Assembly: GCF_003700275.1 (NCBI RefSeq)
Contig: NZ_RBRE01000083.1
Location: 124,001 to 188,000 of the forward strand
DNA length: 64,000 bases
Direction: 5' to 3'
DNA from: Pseudomonas cichorii
GTDB taxonomy: Bacteria > Pseudomonadota > Gammaproteobacteria > Pseudomonadales > Pseudomonadaceae
Each line of letters starts with the position of its first letter. Position 1 is the stretch's first letter. Made by a program: the position numbers and the translations under genes. This document shows, one piece after another, positions 51,869-61,818 of the stretch. The notes under the pieces are model-generated. The model was not told the DNA's origin and did not search any database. It saw only the letters and a program-made list of their open reading frames with translations.

Positions 51869-53245
51869 ATGACCCAATCAACGCCGCCCGATCAATTACA
51901 TCGGGGATTAAAGAATCGGCACATCCAACTGATCGCACTGGGTGGTGCTATCGGTACGGGGTTGTTTCTAGGAATTGCCCACACCATCAACATGGCGGGC
52001 CCTTCGGTGATCCTGGGTTATGCGATTGCCGGCATGATCGCTTTCTTCATCATGCGCCAACTGGGCGAGATGGTGGTCGAAGAGCCGGTCGCCGGTACAT
52101 TCAGCCACTTCGCCAATAAATACTGGGGCAACTTCCCGGGGTTCATGTCCGGCTGGAACTACTGGGTCCTCTACGTACTGGTCGGGATGGCCGAGCTTAC
52201 GGCGGTCGGCATGTACGTTCAGTACTGGTGGCCGGAAGTACCGACCTGGGTGTCGGCGGCCGTGTTCTTTGTGGTCATCAACCTGATCAACCTCAGCAGC
52301 GTGAAGCTGTATGGGGAAATGGAGTTCTGGTTCTCCATCATCAAAGTGCTGGCGATCATCAGCATGATTGTCTTCGGTGCCTATCTGCTGGCCAGCGGCA
52401 ATGGCGGCCCTGACGCTTCTGTCGCCAACCTCTGGCAATACGGCGGGTTCTTTCCCAATGGCGTCAGCGGACTGGTAATGGCCATGGCCTTCATCATGTT
52501 TTCGTTTGGCGGCCTGGAGCTGATCGGCATCACCGCTGCCGAGGCGCAGGATCCCCAGCGCAGCATCCCGCGTGCGACCAATCAGGTGATCTACCGCATC
52601 CTGCTGTTCTATGTGGGCGCCCTGCTGGTGCTGCTGAGCCTGTACCCATGGCAGAAAGTGGTTGCCGGTGGCAGTCCCTTCGTCATGATTTTCCATGCCA
52701 TGGACAGCAACATCGTCGCGACCGTACTGAACGTCGTGGTGCTGACAGCCGCGCTGTCGGTCTATAACAGCTGCGTGTACAGCAACAGCCGGATGATGTT
52801 CGGCCTGGCCAAACAGGGCAATGCGCCAAAAGCGATGCTCAAGGTCAATGCGCGCGGCGTACCGGTCAATGCTCTGGCGATCTCGGCGGCGTCTACCGGT
52901 ACCTGCGTACTGATCAACTACCTGATGCCGGGCAAGGCCTTTGAATTGCTCATGGCGCTGGTAGTGGCGGCACTGGTACTCAACTGGGTCATCATTACCA
53001 TTACCCATCTGAAATTCCGCAGCGCCAAACGCCAGGCCAACGAAACCACGCTCTTCAAGAGCTGGGGCTACCCGGCCACCAACTACATCTGTCTGGCGTT
53101 CCTGTCCGGTATCCTGGCAATCATGCTCTTCACACCGGGAATCAGTGTTTCGGTGTACATGATTCCGGTCTGGCTGATCGCGCTGGGAGTGGCTTACGCC
53201 ATCAAGGTTCGTCGCATAGCGGCCAACCCTGTACAGACCGTATAG
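51869..53245 (+). CDS. amino-acid permease, AroP/PheP-like (APC superfamily)
   Basis: A 458-residue proton-driven amino-acid permease of the inner membrane with about 12 helices. Start MTQSTPPDQLHRGLKNRHI, with AGGG upstream; a TTG start five codons earlier is not used. Family marks: IALGGAIGTGLFLG in helix 1, the GEMVVEEPVAGTFSHFA loop and FSFGGLELIGITAAEAQDP. The whole length matches AroP/ProY/PheP-type carriers. The exact amino acid is not fixed by sequence, though aromatic amino acids fit best with the neighbouring aminotransferase. Confidence 0.9.
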   Translation: MTQSTPPDQLHRGLKNRHIQLIALGGAIGTGLFLGIAHTINMAGPSVILGYAIAGMIAFFIMRQLGEMVVEEPVAGTFSHFANKYWGNFPGFMSGWNYWVLYVLVGMAELTAVGMYVQYWWPEVPTWVSAAVFFVVINLINLSSVKLYGEMEFWFSIIKVLAIISMIVFGAYLLASGNGGPDASVANLWQYGGFFPNGVSGLVMAMAFIMFSFGGLELIGITAAEAQDPQRSIPRATNQVIYRILLFYVGALLVLLSLYPWQKVVAGGSPFVMIFHAMDSNIVATVLNVVVLTAALSVYNSCVYSNSRMMFGLAKQGNAPKAMLKVNARGVPVNALAISAASTGTCVLINYLMPGKAFELLMALVVAALVLNWVIITITHLKFRSAKRQANETTLFKSWGYPATNYICLAFLSGILAIMLFTPGISVSVYMIPVWLIALGVAYAIKVRRIAANPVQTV

Positions 53246-53297
53246 AACGAGTTGATTGGCGAAGGACACAGGTCCGATCCGCGACATACACGGCCAT

Positions 53298-53338
53298 AAA
53301 AAAAGCGCTTGCACATCCCGTGCAAGCGCTTTCTTTTT
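53298..53338. terminator. bidirectional terminator between permease and MFS genes
   Basis: AAAGCGCTTGCAC pairs with GTGCAAGCGCTTT around a five-base loop, with an A-run before and TTCTTTTT after. It closes both convergent genes. Confidence 0.92.
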
Positions 53339-53350
53339 ACCCGACTGTTC

Positions 53351-55012
53351 TTAGTTGAACAGTACGGCCGTCTTTTGCAGGGTGACCCACACGCCCCACG
53401 CCAGAGGAATACCTACCGCCAGCCAGGCCATTACAACCAGTGGCTTGCTGCCTTCAGACGCTTTCCACTCCAGGGAAGTGGTTGCAGTAGCGCCCTTGTC
53501 ATGGCCGATTGCTTGTTCAGCAGCCAGCTCGGCGTCAGTCATGAAGTATTTGTCGGCAACCGGACGAATCAGCAGGTTGCAGATGAAGCCCAGAACCAGC
53601 ATGCCCGCCAGGATGTACAAGGTGATGTCATAGGCCGCAGCACGGGCAACGCCGTGGCTGAGCTGATATTCACGCAGGTAGTTGACCAGTACCGGACCCA
53701 GTACACCGGCAGCCGCCCATGCAGTCAGCAGGCGACCGTGGATCGCACCGACCATTTGCGTACCGAACAAGTCAGCCAGGTAAGCCGGAACGGTTGCGAA
53801 ACCGCCGCCGTACATCGACAGCACGACGCAGAAGGCCGCCACGAACAGCGCAATGCTGCCGATATGGCTCAGGGTCGGAACCGACGCATACAGCAGGAAG
53901 CCCAGGGCAAAGAACACGAAATAGGTTGCTTTACGACCGATGTAGTCGGAGCACGAAGCCCAGAAGAAGCGACCACCGATGTTGAACAGGCTCAACAGAC
54001 CGGTAAAGCCTGCCGCAATGGCAGCGATTGCTTTCAATTGGTCGGCATTGAGCTGGCTGAATGTCAGGTCGTTGCCCAGCAGTTTACCGGCGAACACTTC
54101 CTGCAGCAGTGGCGAAGCCATGCCCAGGATACCGATACCGGCCGAAACGTTCAGGCACAGCACCAGCCATACCAGACGGAATTGCGGTGTTTTCCAGGCC
54201 ACGCTGACGTGTACGTGACGATTGGTGATCATCGCGTTGCTGGCTTTCTTGGCAGGAGCGGTCCAGCCTTCAGGTTTCCAGCCGGTCGGCGGAACGCGGT
54301 AGCCCAGAGCGCCACCGATCATGAAGATGAAGTAAATCACCGCCATCACCACGAAGCTCTGCCATACGCCAACGCCTTCAGCGGAAGCAAAGTAGCCCAT
54401 CAGAGCCGTTGCCAGCGGAGCACCAACCATCGCGCCACCGCCGAAGCCCATGATCGCCATGCCGGTCGCCATGCCGCGCTTGTCCGGGAACCACTTGATC
54501 AGGGTCGAAACGGGCGAGATGTAACCCAGGCCCAGGCCGATACCACCGATCACACCGGAACCGAGCCACATCAGCCAGATCTGGTGTGTATAGATACCCA
54601 GTGCGGAAATCAGCAGACCGCCACACCAGCACAGAGCCGAAACCACACCGGCCTTGCGCGGACCAGCGTGTTCAAGCCAGCCACCCCAGATGGCAGCCGA
54701 GCAGCCCAGGAAGATGAAGAACAGTGTGTAGATCCAGCCCAGCATGGAGATCTGCCAGTCGCAAGTGGATGCGAAGATCTGTGCGAAGAAACCCATGTCA
54801 GGTGTACAGGCAACCGGCGTGGTGATGCCGATGGCTTTTGAAAGCGGCAACCAGAATACCGAGAAGCCGTAAGCCATACCGATACAAAGATGGATTGCCA
54901 GTGCAGCAGGCGGAACCAGCCAACGGTTGAAACCGGGCTTGGCGATGATGCGTTCCTTGGACAAGAACGCAGGTTGAGCGGTGGAGCCGCCCAAGACTGT
55001 ACTTGTGCTCAT
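53351..55012 (-). CDS. OFA-type MFS transporter with extra C-terminal helix
   Basis: A 553-residue major facilitator protein of the oxalate/formate antiporter group with about 12 core helices. Start MSTSTVLGGSTA behind GGGGG; a longer frame to 55171 is not supported. Marks: an AYGFSVFWLPLSK helix, a PVACTPDMGFF loop, and the GxxxDRxGR-like WFPDKRGMATG and SDYIGRKATYF. After the core, a charged linker leads to a 13th hydrophobic segment (PLVVMAWLAVGIPLAWGVWV) near the end. Monocarboxylates are the usual substrates of this group. Confidence 0.88.
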   Translation of the reverse strand: MSTSTVLGGSTAQPAFLSKERIIAKPGFNRWLVPPAALAIHLCIGMAYGFSVFWLPLSKAIGITTPVACTPDMGFFAQIFASTCDWQISMLGWIYTLFFIFLGCSAAIWGGWLEHAGPRKAGVVSALCWCGGLLISALGIYTHQIWLMWLGSGVIGGIGLGLGYISPVSTLIKWFPDKRGMATGMAIMGFGGGAMVGAPLATALMGYFASAEGVGVWQSFVVMAVIYFIFMIGGALGYRVPPTGWKPEGWTAPAKKASNAMITNRHVHVSVAWKTPQFRLVWLVLCLNVSAGIGILGMASPLLQEVFAGKLLGNDLTFSQLNADQLKAIAAIAAGFTGLLSLFNIGGRFFWASCSDYIGRKATYFVFFALGFLLYASVPTLSHIGSIALFVAAFCVVLSMYGGGFATVPAYLADLFGTQMVGAIHGRLLTAWAAAGVLGPVLVNYLREYQLSHGVARAAAYDITLYILAGMLVLGFICNLLIRPVADKYFMTDAELAAEQAIGHDKGATATTSLEWKASEGSKPLVVMAWLAVGIPLAWGVWVTLQKTAVLFN

Positions 55013-55267
55013 TGTGATTACCCCCAGATGTGTAATGCTCGCAGGACTTTGGCGCTGGCACGCCCCACAGTCTCCATGCCGAACGGCCATGACTGTTTTA
55101 TTGGCGGAAGTTCCAAGACGTGGCAAAAAGCCGCACCCAGCCAGCGATGGCGAGAGACTACCACTTACCAAGGGCCGTAAGTATCGTGTTACATCATTTA
55201 ATTACTTAGCCAATCCATGCCATCTATGAAGTAATAGACACAATCAATTACGGTCAGAGGAAACAGA

Positions 55268-55672
55268 ATGCCGGTCTTAGTTGGGATTATTAATTCACCC
55301 ACTTATCAGGATCAGGAAGATCTTCAAAAGATATATCGCGACGCACCACAGTGGCTGTTTTCGCCCTTCATCGATGCGTCGCAATTGATCGACGCAACGC
55401 TGACTGACGAAACACTCCTGGCGGCGCGTTTCAATGACCGGCTCCTGGGTGCTGCGCGCCTGCAACGCAACGGCGAGATCTGGCAGTTGTCACATCTTTG
55501 CGTACGCGCACTTACCCGCCGACGCGGTGTTGCCGAGCGCCTGGTGGCGCATGCGCAGAAAACAGCCAGGGAGGCAGCTTGCCAACTACGCTTGCAGGCA
55601 ACCGCAGAGCTTCCCGAAGTCCTGGCTCTGGCGGCCAAGCTCGACGTGCAGCTGGAAATCGCAAGCCTCTGA
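55268..55672 (+). CDS. panM: PanD-regulating acetyl-CoA sensor, PanM/PanZ family
   Basis: A 134-residue GNAT-fold protein. The acetyl-CoA loop is LTRRRGVAERLVAHA, with the fold beginning LVGIINSPTYQDQED. Family members bind acetyl-CoA and promote maturation and feedback control of aspartate decarboxylase PanD, regulating coenzyme A synthesis. It stands alone, divergent from the MFS gene. A general small-molecule acetyltransferase is the alternative. Confidence 0.75.
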   Translation: MPVLVGIINSPTYQDQEDLQKIYRDAPQWLFSPFIDASQLIDATLTDETLLAARFNDRLLGAARLQRNGEIWQLSHLCVRALTRRRGVAERLVAHAQKTAREAACQLRLQATAELPEVLALAAKLDVQLEIASL

Positions 55673-55772
55673 CCCCGCGCAGCAGCCCCAAAGGCATCCA
55701 GGGCCCGTGACCCTCGTGAGAGCGGTATACTCGTGGGCTATTTTTTGAACGATCGATAACAAGGACTCGCCC

Positions 55773-58001
55773 ATGAAAGCATTCGGCAAAATCCTGGGGC
55801 TCTTCATTCTGGGGTTGCTGCTGATCATCGTGGCTCTCGGCTTCGCCCTGACCCATCTGTTTGATCCCAACGACTACAAAGACGAGATCCGGCAATTGGC
55901 CCGCGACAAGGCTAACGTAGAGCTGACCCTGAACGGCGATATCGGCTGGAGCCTGTTCCCCTGGCTGGGTCTTGAATTGCATGACGCCAGCGTCGCAACC
56001 CTGAATGCTCCCACCGCACCCTTTGCCGACCTTCAGATGCTCGGCCTGTCGGTTCGCGTGCTGCCACTGCTGCGTCGCGAAGTACAGATGAGCGATGTGC
56101 GGGTGGAAGGCCTGAACCTGCGCCTCAACCGTGACGAAAACGGCCACGGCAACTGGGAAGACATCGGCAAGCCCGCCACCGCAGCCACCTCGACAACGGA
56201 GCCACCTGCAGCCACAACGCCTGCGCCGCAAGCCGACAAACCGGAAAAGTCATCCAGACCCATCAAGCTGGATATTGACAGCCTGACCGTCAACAACGCC
56301 CGCGTCGAATACAGCGACGCCCGCAAAGGCCAGACCTTTACCGCCGAAAGCATTCAGTTGAGCACCGGTGCAGTCCGGGAAGCTTCCGATATCCCGATCA
56401 AACTGACAGCGTTCCTGAGCACCAACCAGCCGGTTGTCCGGGTCAGGACCGAACTGGTCGGCGACCTGCGCCTGGATCGCGCACTCAAGCGCTATCAGTT
56501 TGAAGACATGCGCCTGTCAGGCGAAGCAGCCGGTCAACCCTTGCAAGGCAAGACCGTAACCTTCTCCGCCCAGGGCCAGTTGCTGGTCGACCTCGCCGCC
56601 AACATCGCGGAATGGAACAGCCTGAAGATTTCCGCCAACCAGTTGCGCGCCCTTGGCGAGCTGCGTGCCCGTGATCTGGACAAGACACCACAGATCAGCG
56701 GCGGCCTGTCCATCGCGCAGCTCGATGTGCGCAGCTTCTTCGACAACATCGGCCATCCGTTGCCGGCCATGGCTGAAGGCGCGCTGAGCAAGGTCGAAAT
56801 GGTCTCGCGCATCAGCGGTACGCCAAACAGCGTGGCCTTCGACGAACTCACCCTCAAACTCGACGAAAGCACTTTCACCGGCCGTGTCGCCATCGAGGAC
56901 TTCGCCAAACAGGCATTGCGCCTGCAACTCAAGGCCGACACCTTCAACGCCGATCGCTATCGCCCGGCAGAAAGCGAAGAAAGCAAAGGTGCCAAGGCCG
57001 CTCGCCAGTCAGAAGTGCAAAGCGGTGAAGCCGCCGCAGTGGCCGGTACCACACCGCTGCCGGACCAGCCCACCAAGGCCGCCTGGAGCACCGCCAAACT
57101 GTTGCCTCTGGAGCGCCTGCGCACTCTCGACGTCCAGGCCGACCTGAGCTTTGGCAAGCTGACTCTCGATAAGCTGCCGATCGACAATGCCGTCCTCACC
57201 ACCCAGGCCCAGAACGGCGTCATCAGCGTCAGCAGCCTGCGTGGCGATCTGTACAACGGCAACTTTGAAATCAAGGGCAACCTCGACGCACGTCCGGAAA
57301 TACCTCTGGCCAGCATCCAGACCAAAATCACCCGGGTGCCTATAGAACGTCTTCTGCAAAGCCAGGGGCAGAACCCGCCAGTCAAGGGCCTGATGACCCT
57401 CAACAGCGACCTGACCGGCAAGGGCAACAGCGAAAAAGCCCTGGTCGACAGTCTCAACGGTACGGCCAGCTTTGTGCTCAACAATGGCGTGCTGGTCAAC
57501 GCCAACCTTGAACAGCAACTGTGCCAGGGCATCTCGACCCTCAACCGCAAGACGCTCAGCGGCGAACCGCGTGGCAAGGACACACCGTTCCAGCAACTCA
57601 ATGGCAACCTGACCGTGCGCAATGGCGTAGCCAGCAACCCCGACCTCAAGGCGCGCATTCCCGGCCTGACGGTCAACGGCAATGGCGATATCGACCTGCG
57701 CGTGCTGGGCATGAACTATCGCCTGGGCATCGTCATCGAAGGCGACAAGAGCGACATGCCGGACCCGGCATGCGAGATCAACCCGCGTTATGTGGGCATC
57801 GAATGGCCGATCCAGTGCCGTGGCCCGCTGGAGCTGGGCGCCAAGGCCTGTCGTCTCGACAAGGAAGGTATCGGCCAGATCGCGGCCAAACTGGCCGGCG
57901 ACCGGATCAGCGAGAAGCTCGACGAAAAGCTGGATGAAAAACTCGGCGACAAGGTCAGCCCGGAACTCAAGGACGCACTCAAGAACCTGTTCAAACGATG
58001 A
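55773..58001 (+). CDS. asmA: AsmA-family envelope protein
   Basis: A 742-residue inner-membrane-anchored periplasmic protein. One N-terminal helix (about 6-28), then the AsmA N domain (DPNDYKDEIRQLARDKANVE, NGDIGWSLFPWLGLELHDAS) and the C-terminal repeat region with LVDSLNGTASFVLNNGVL. A Pro/Thr/Ala-rich linker lies near 130-160. The tail carries repeated DEKLDEKL-type charged helices. AsmA-like proteins take part in lipid transfer between the membranes. Its stop overlaps mutY (ATGA). Confidence 0.92.
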   Translation: MKAFGKILGLFILGLLLIIVALGFALTHLFDPNDYKDEIRQLARDKANVELTLNGDIGWSLFPWLGLELHDASVATLNAPTAPFADLQMLGLSVRVLPLLRREVQMSDVRVEGLNLRLNRDENGHGNWEDIGKPATAATSTTEPPAATTPAPQADKPEKSSRPIKLDIDSLTVNNARVEYSDARKGQTFTAESIQLSTGAVREASDIPIKLTAFLSTNQPVVRVRTELVGDLRLDRALKRYQFEDMRLSGEAAGQPLQGKTVTFSAQGQLLVDLAANIAEWNSLKISANQLRALGELRARDLDKTPQISGGLSIAQLDVRSFFDNIGHPLPAMAEGALSKVEMVSRISGTPNSVAFDELTLKLDESTFTGRVAIEDFAKQALRLQLKADTFNADRYRPAESEESKGAKAARQSEVQSGEAAAVAGTTPLPDQPTKAAWSTAKLLPLERLRTLDVQADLSFGKLTLDKLPIDNAVLTTQAQNGVISVSSLRGDLYNGNFEIKGNLDARPEIPLASIQTKITRVPIERLLQSQGQNPPVKGLMTLNSDLTGKGNSEKALVDSLNGTASFVLNNGVLVNANLEQQLCQGISTLNRKTLSGEPRGKDTPFQQLNGNLTVRNGVASNPDLKARIPGLTVNGNGDIDLRVLGMNYRLGIVIEGDKSDMPDPACEINPRYVGIEWPIQCRGPLELGAKACRLDKEGIGQIAAKLAGDRISEKLDEKLDEKLGDKVSPELKDALKNLFKR

Positions 58002-59083
58002 GAACCGATCCTGCAATGCAACCCGAGCAATTTTCCCAGGCAGTACTGAACTGGTACGACCGCCATGGCAGACACGATCTGCCCTGGCAGCAAGGCATTA
58101 CTCCGTACCGTGTCTGGGTATCGGAAATCATGCTGCAACAGACGCAGGTCAGCACCGTGCTGAACTACTTCGACCGTTTCATGGAGGCCCTGCCAAATGT
58201 GCAGGCCCTGGCCGAAGCACCGGAAGACGAAGTGCTGCACCTGTGGACCGGGCTGGGTTATTACACCCGCGCCCGCAACCTGCAAAAGACGGCCAGAATC
58301 GTGGTTGCCGACCACGGCGGCGAATTCCCCCGCGATGTGGAGCAATTGACTCTGCTGCCAGGCATTGGCCTGTCGACCGCAGGCGCGATTGCCAGCCTGA
58401 GCATGGGCATTCGTGCGCCGATTCTCGACGGCAACGTCAAGCGCGTCCTGGCCCGCTTCACCGCGCAGGAGGGCTACCCCGGCGAACCCAGAGTTGCCAA
58501 ACAACTATGGGCCACAGCCGAGCGCTTCACACCGCAGACCCGCGTGAACAATTACACCCAGGCGATGATGGACCTGGGCGCCACGCTCTGCACACGCAGC
58601 AAGCCCAGTTGCCTGCTCTGCCCGCTGGAGCGTGGCTGTGAAGCGCACATGCTCGGCCTGGAAACCCGCTACCCGATTCCCAAGCCGCGCAAGACAGTCC
58701 CGCAGAAGCGCACCCTGATGCCGATGCTCGCCAACCGCGATGGCGCCATTCTGCTTTACCGCCGCCCGTCCACGGGCCTGTGGGGCGGCCTGTGGAGCCT
58801 GCCGGAACTGGATGACTTCAACGACCTGCAGGATCTGGCGCTGCAACACTCGCTGGAACTGGGCAAGCATCACGAACTGCCTGGCCTGGTCCACACCTTC
58901 AGCCATTTCCAGCTAACCATCGAGCCCTGGCTGGTGCAGGTCCAGGAGTCCGCACATCACGTGGCCGAAGCCGACTGGCTCTGGTATAACCTCGCCACCC
59001 CGCCGCGCCTGGGCCTCGCCGCCCCGGTGAAAAAGCTGCTCAAGCGCGCAGCCGACGTATTGAATGCAGGAGAGTCGTCATGA
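57998..59083 (+). CDS. mutY: adenine DNA glycosylase
   Basis: Removes adenine opposite 8-oxoguanine; cytoplasmic, 361 residues. Catalytic Glu43 in SEIMLQQTQVS, the helix-hairpin-helix LLPGIGLSTAGAI, catalytic Asp144 in ILDGNVKR, and the [4Fe-4S] cysteines 198, 205, 208 and 214 are present. The C-terminal NUDIX-like domain recognises 8-oxoguanine. The start taken is the ATGA overlap with asmA; an ATG six codons later (58016) is also plausible. The stop overlaps yggX. Confidence 0.97.
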   Translation: MRTDPAMQPEQFSQAVLNWYDRHGRHDLPWQQGITPYRVWVSEIMLQQTQVSTVLNYFDRFMEALPNVQALAEAPEDEVLHLWTGLGYYTRARNLQKTARIVVADHGGEFPRDVEQLTLLPGIGLSTAGAIASLSMGIRAPILDGNVKRVLARFTAQEGYPGEPRVAKQLWATAERFTPQTRVNNYTQAMMDLGATLCTRSKPSCLLCPLERGCEAHMLGLETRYPIPKPRKTVPQKRTLMPMLANRDGAILLYRRPSTGLWGGLWSLPELDDFNDLQDLALQHSLELGKHHELPGLVHTFSHFQLTIEPWLVQVQESAHHVAEADWLWYNLATPPRLGLAAPVKKLLKRAADVLNAGESS

Positions 59084-59352
59084 CCCGCACCGTAATGTGC
59101 CGCAAGTACAAAGAAGAACTGCCAGGCCTGGAACGCGCACCCTATCCGGGCGCCAAAGGCGAAGACATCTTCAACCACGTCTCGCAGAAAGCCTGGGCCG
59201 ACTGGCAGAAACACCAGACCCTGCTCATCAACGAACGCCGCCTGAACATGATGAACGCCGAAGACCGCAAATTCCTTCAGGCGGAGATGGACAAGTACCT
59301 TTCCGGCGAGGAATACGCCAAGGCCGAAGGCTACGTTCCCCCCGAAAAATAA
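59080..59352 (+). CDS. yggX: Fe(II)-trafficking/oxidative-damage protection protein YggX
   Basis: A 90-residue protein protecting iron-sulfur clusters. It starts MTRTVMCRKYKEELPGLERA with the conserved Cys7, then QKAWADWQKHQTLLINERRL and MDKYLSGE. Translationally coupled to mutY by an ATGA overlap, the common mutY-yggX pair. Confidence 0.97.
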   Translation: MTRTVMCRKYKEELPGLERAPYPGAKGEDIFNHVSQKAWADWQKHQTLLINERRLNMMNAEDRKFLQAEMDKYLSGEEYAKAEGYVPPEK

Positions 59353-59452
59353 AGCGTTTCCAGCAATGAAGGTCGTAAGCGTCGGTAATAATTCAATTTT
59401 TTCAACATGACGCTTGACGACCTCCTGAAAAACACGTTTAATGCGCCCCGTT

Positions 59453-59528
59453 GCCCAGATAGCTCAGTCGGTAGAGCAGGGGATTGAAAATCCCCGTGTC
59501 GGCGGTTCGATTCCGTCTCTGGGCACCA
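59453..59528 (+). tRNA. tRNA-Phe (anticodon GAA), CCA encoded
   Basis: GCCCAGA acceptor pairs with TCTGGGC, discriminator A and encoded CCA. The D arm (AGCTCAGTCGGTAGAGCA), the anticodon stem GGGGA/TCCCC around TTGAAAA with GAA at 59486-59488, and the T arm with GGTTCGATTCC are all normal. A terminator follows at 59572. Confidence 0.97.
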
Positions 59529-59571
59529 CTAATTAGCTTCAGGTGGTGTCAAAGCCATCTGAAAATCAAGA

Positions 59572-59594
59572 AACCCGCCTGGTGCGGGTTTTTT
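59572..59594 (+). terminator. rho-independent terminator after tRNA-Phe
   Basis: AACCCGC/GCGGGTT stem, five-base loop, then a T-run. It lies 43 bases past the tRNA end. Confidence 0.88.
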
Positions 59595-59810
59595 GTTGTC
59601 TGTAGTTTTTGCCTTCTCTAAAACGTCACCTCCCCAGCGTGTAAAAAACCGTAAGCAACAATGCGGAAATACCACCTGCCCGAAAGGGATTGCCCCGACA
59701 GCAATGCACTCCCTCTCCTTACTATGCTCATGAGCACTGGCAGTGATAGCAAGCTCGTTCATTCCATCGTTGGAGTTCGGATATTTTTCCGTCCATTCAT
59801 GTCTCCTGCT
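59595..59810. other. junction DNA between tRNA-Phe and the IS3-family element
   Basis: About 215 bases with a higher A+T share than the mutY side and no gene I can support. A minus-strand frame (59529-59822) runs through the terminator and lacks a recognisable product. This may be remains of an integrated element next to the tRNA. Confidence 0.4.
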
Positions 59811-59818
59811 TGTAGTGG

Positions 59819-60739
59819 TCAACTGATCCCGGACACGACGTTAAGTTTTTTCTCGGCCTGAGCCGGAGCCAGCCCGTCATTGAACTGATGCGGTCGAATC
59901 CAGTTGTAGCGATGCATCAGATAATGACTGATGTCCCGCTGCGCTTCCTGGGCTGTCATATAGCCCACGGTCGGTATCCATTCAGTTTTCAAACTGCGGA
60001 ACACACGCTCCATCGGCGCATTATCCCAGCAGTTTCCTCGACGACTCATGCTCTGGCGCATGCGATAACGCCAGAGCCGTTGGCGAAAGTCTCGGCTACC
60101 GTACAGGGCTCCCTGATCCGAGTGAAACAGCAGCCCTTGGGGCTTGCCACGCTGTTCATAGGCCATGTCCAGTGCCCTGATCACCAGGTCCGAGTCTGGT
60201 TTGCTCGACAACGCTCAGCCCACCACCCGGCGTGCAAAGAGATCCATAACCACAGCCAGGTAATGCCATTTCCCTTGTGCCCAGATGTAAGTGATGTCGC
60301 CGCACCACACCTGATTGGGCGCAGGAACATCAAACTCCCGGTTTAAAATGTCTGGAATATCTGGTAGCTCCACCGTCGCTTTTTTATAAGCATGCGATCC
60401 CGGTTGTTTGCTGATCAATCCCAGCTCCCGCATCAGGCCGCGTACCTTGAATCGGCCAATCTGCTCGCCATCTTTCTGCATCATCGACACGATGCTGCGG
60501 CTGCCGGCAGCGCTTCGACTTTGCGTGAGCAGCTCGTTGACTCGGCTGCGCAACCGAAGCCGCTCAACGTCTGGAGTTCGGCGCCTGAGACGGTGGGCGT
60601 AGTAACACGAACGAGTGACATCAAAGACTGCGCAAAGCCAATCAACCGGCTCTTGGGGGCTCAGTTGATCAATCAGCGCGTGCGCTCGTGCTCTTCCGAC
60701 ATCAAGAGCGCGGTAGCCTAATGAGATGGTCACCCCCAC
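59819..60739 (-). pseudogene. IS3-family transposase OrfB, interrupted by in-frame TGA
   Basis: The DDE integrase-type orfB. It begins in the region encoding RALDVGRARAHALIDQLSPQ and carries the leading HTH_21-like part (DWLCAVFDVTRSCYYAHRLR), then the rve core: CGDITYIWAQGKWHYLAVVMDL (first Asp), LLFHSDQGALYGS (second Asp) and ERVFRSLKTEWI (Glu). At 60212-60214 a TGA stands where a Trp codon is expected (VVG stop ALSSKPDSD). Frame is kept on both sides, so this is a single nonsense mutation. The enzyme is probably dead, and its partner orfA is split as well. Confidence 0.88.
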
Positions 60740-60792
60740 ACCCTGCGAGGGCTACGCTCTAGCAGGGTGTTTTATTGTCGGAGGGCATCATC

Positions 60793-61818
60793 ATGAGCGA
60801 TTCAGCGCTGATAGGTATTGATCTCGGTAAACATACGTTCCATCTGCACGGCCAGGATAAGTCAGGCCGGGAGGTGTTTCGCAAAAAATGTTCACGGGAG
60901 CAAATGATGCAGTTTTTCGCCCGCTCGCCGAGCTGTGTCGTGGCCATGGAGGCCTGTGCGGGTTCGCACTATGTTGCTCGTCAGTTGGCGGCGATGGGGC
61001 ACGCGGCCAAGCTGATTTCCCCTCAGTTCGTTAAGCCGTTCGTCAAGGGGAACAAAAACGACTTTGTCGACGCTGAGGCGATTTGCGAAGCCGCTTCTCG
61101 TCCTTCGATGCGTTTCGTTACACTCAAGACTGAATCCCAGCAAACCCTGTCTGTACTCCATCGGATACGTGAATCGCTGGTGCGTGATCGCACCAGAACC
61201 GCTAATCAAATGCACGGGTTCCTACTGTAGTTTGGCGTCAGCTTACCCAGAGGTTTGGCCATCATGAAGCGACTGGCGGTTGTTTTGGCTGAGCATGAAC
61301 TCCCCGTTCGTCTGACAGTGCTACTGCAGCGGTTATACAATCACTTCGTCTATCTGGATGAGCAAATCAAGGCAATGGATAAAGAGTTGGCATGCCAACT
61401 GGCCGACGATGATCTGGGAAGTCGTTTACTGAGCATTCCATGTGTCGGCCCGATCACCGCCAGCCTGCTAGCTGTAGAGATGGGCGATGGCAAGCAGTAC
61501 CGATGCAGCCGGGACTTTGCCGCCTCAGTGGGCTTAGTAGCCAAGCAATACAGCACCGGCGGCAAGGCCAACTTAATGGGGATCAGTAAACGCGGCGACA
61601 AGCACCTTCGACAGTTGTTAGTGCAATGTTCCAGGGTATACATGCAGAGACTCGATCACCAGAAAGGCGCCTTGGCCGACTGGGTGCGCTCATTGCTGAG
61701 TCGACGCCACTCCAATGTCGTGGCATGTGCCTTGGCTAACAAGCTGGCGCGAATCGCTTGGGCGATAGCCGCGCACCATACGAAGTACGAAACAGGGCCA
61801 GACACTTTGACCGCCTGA
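60793..61818 (+). pseudogene. IS110-family transposase, interrupted by in-frame TAG
   Basis: A DEDD-type transposase starting MSDSALIGIDLGKHTFHLHG behind GGAGG. The N-terminal RuvC-like part shows its acids (GIDLGKH, AMEACAGSHY, NKNDFVDAEAI), and the C-terminal Transposase_20 part has SIPCVGPITASLLAVE and the serine region QYSTGGKANLMGISKRGD. At 61228-61230 a TAG interrupts the frame after MHGFLL, and translation would resume in the same frame with FGVSLPRGLAIMKRL. A Glu codon is usual there in relatives by recollection, so one substitution explains the stop. Read-through or reinitiation at 61255 is possible but unproven. Confidence 0.85.

Noticed and set aside
51968..53314. 448-codon - strand frame over the amino-acid permease
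   Set aside because: Antisense to a clear 12-helix permease; product is His/Gln/Asp-rich shadow sequence.
59529..59822. 97-codon - strand frame next to tRNA-Phe
   Set aside because: Runs through the tRNA terminator; a faint likeness to phage Ash/Icd-like fragments is too weak to call.
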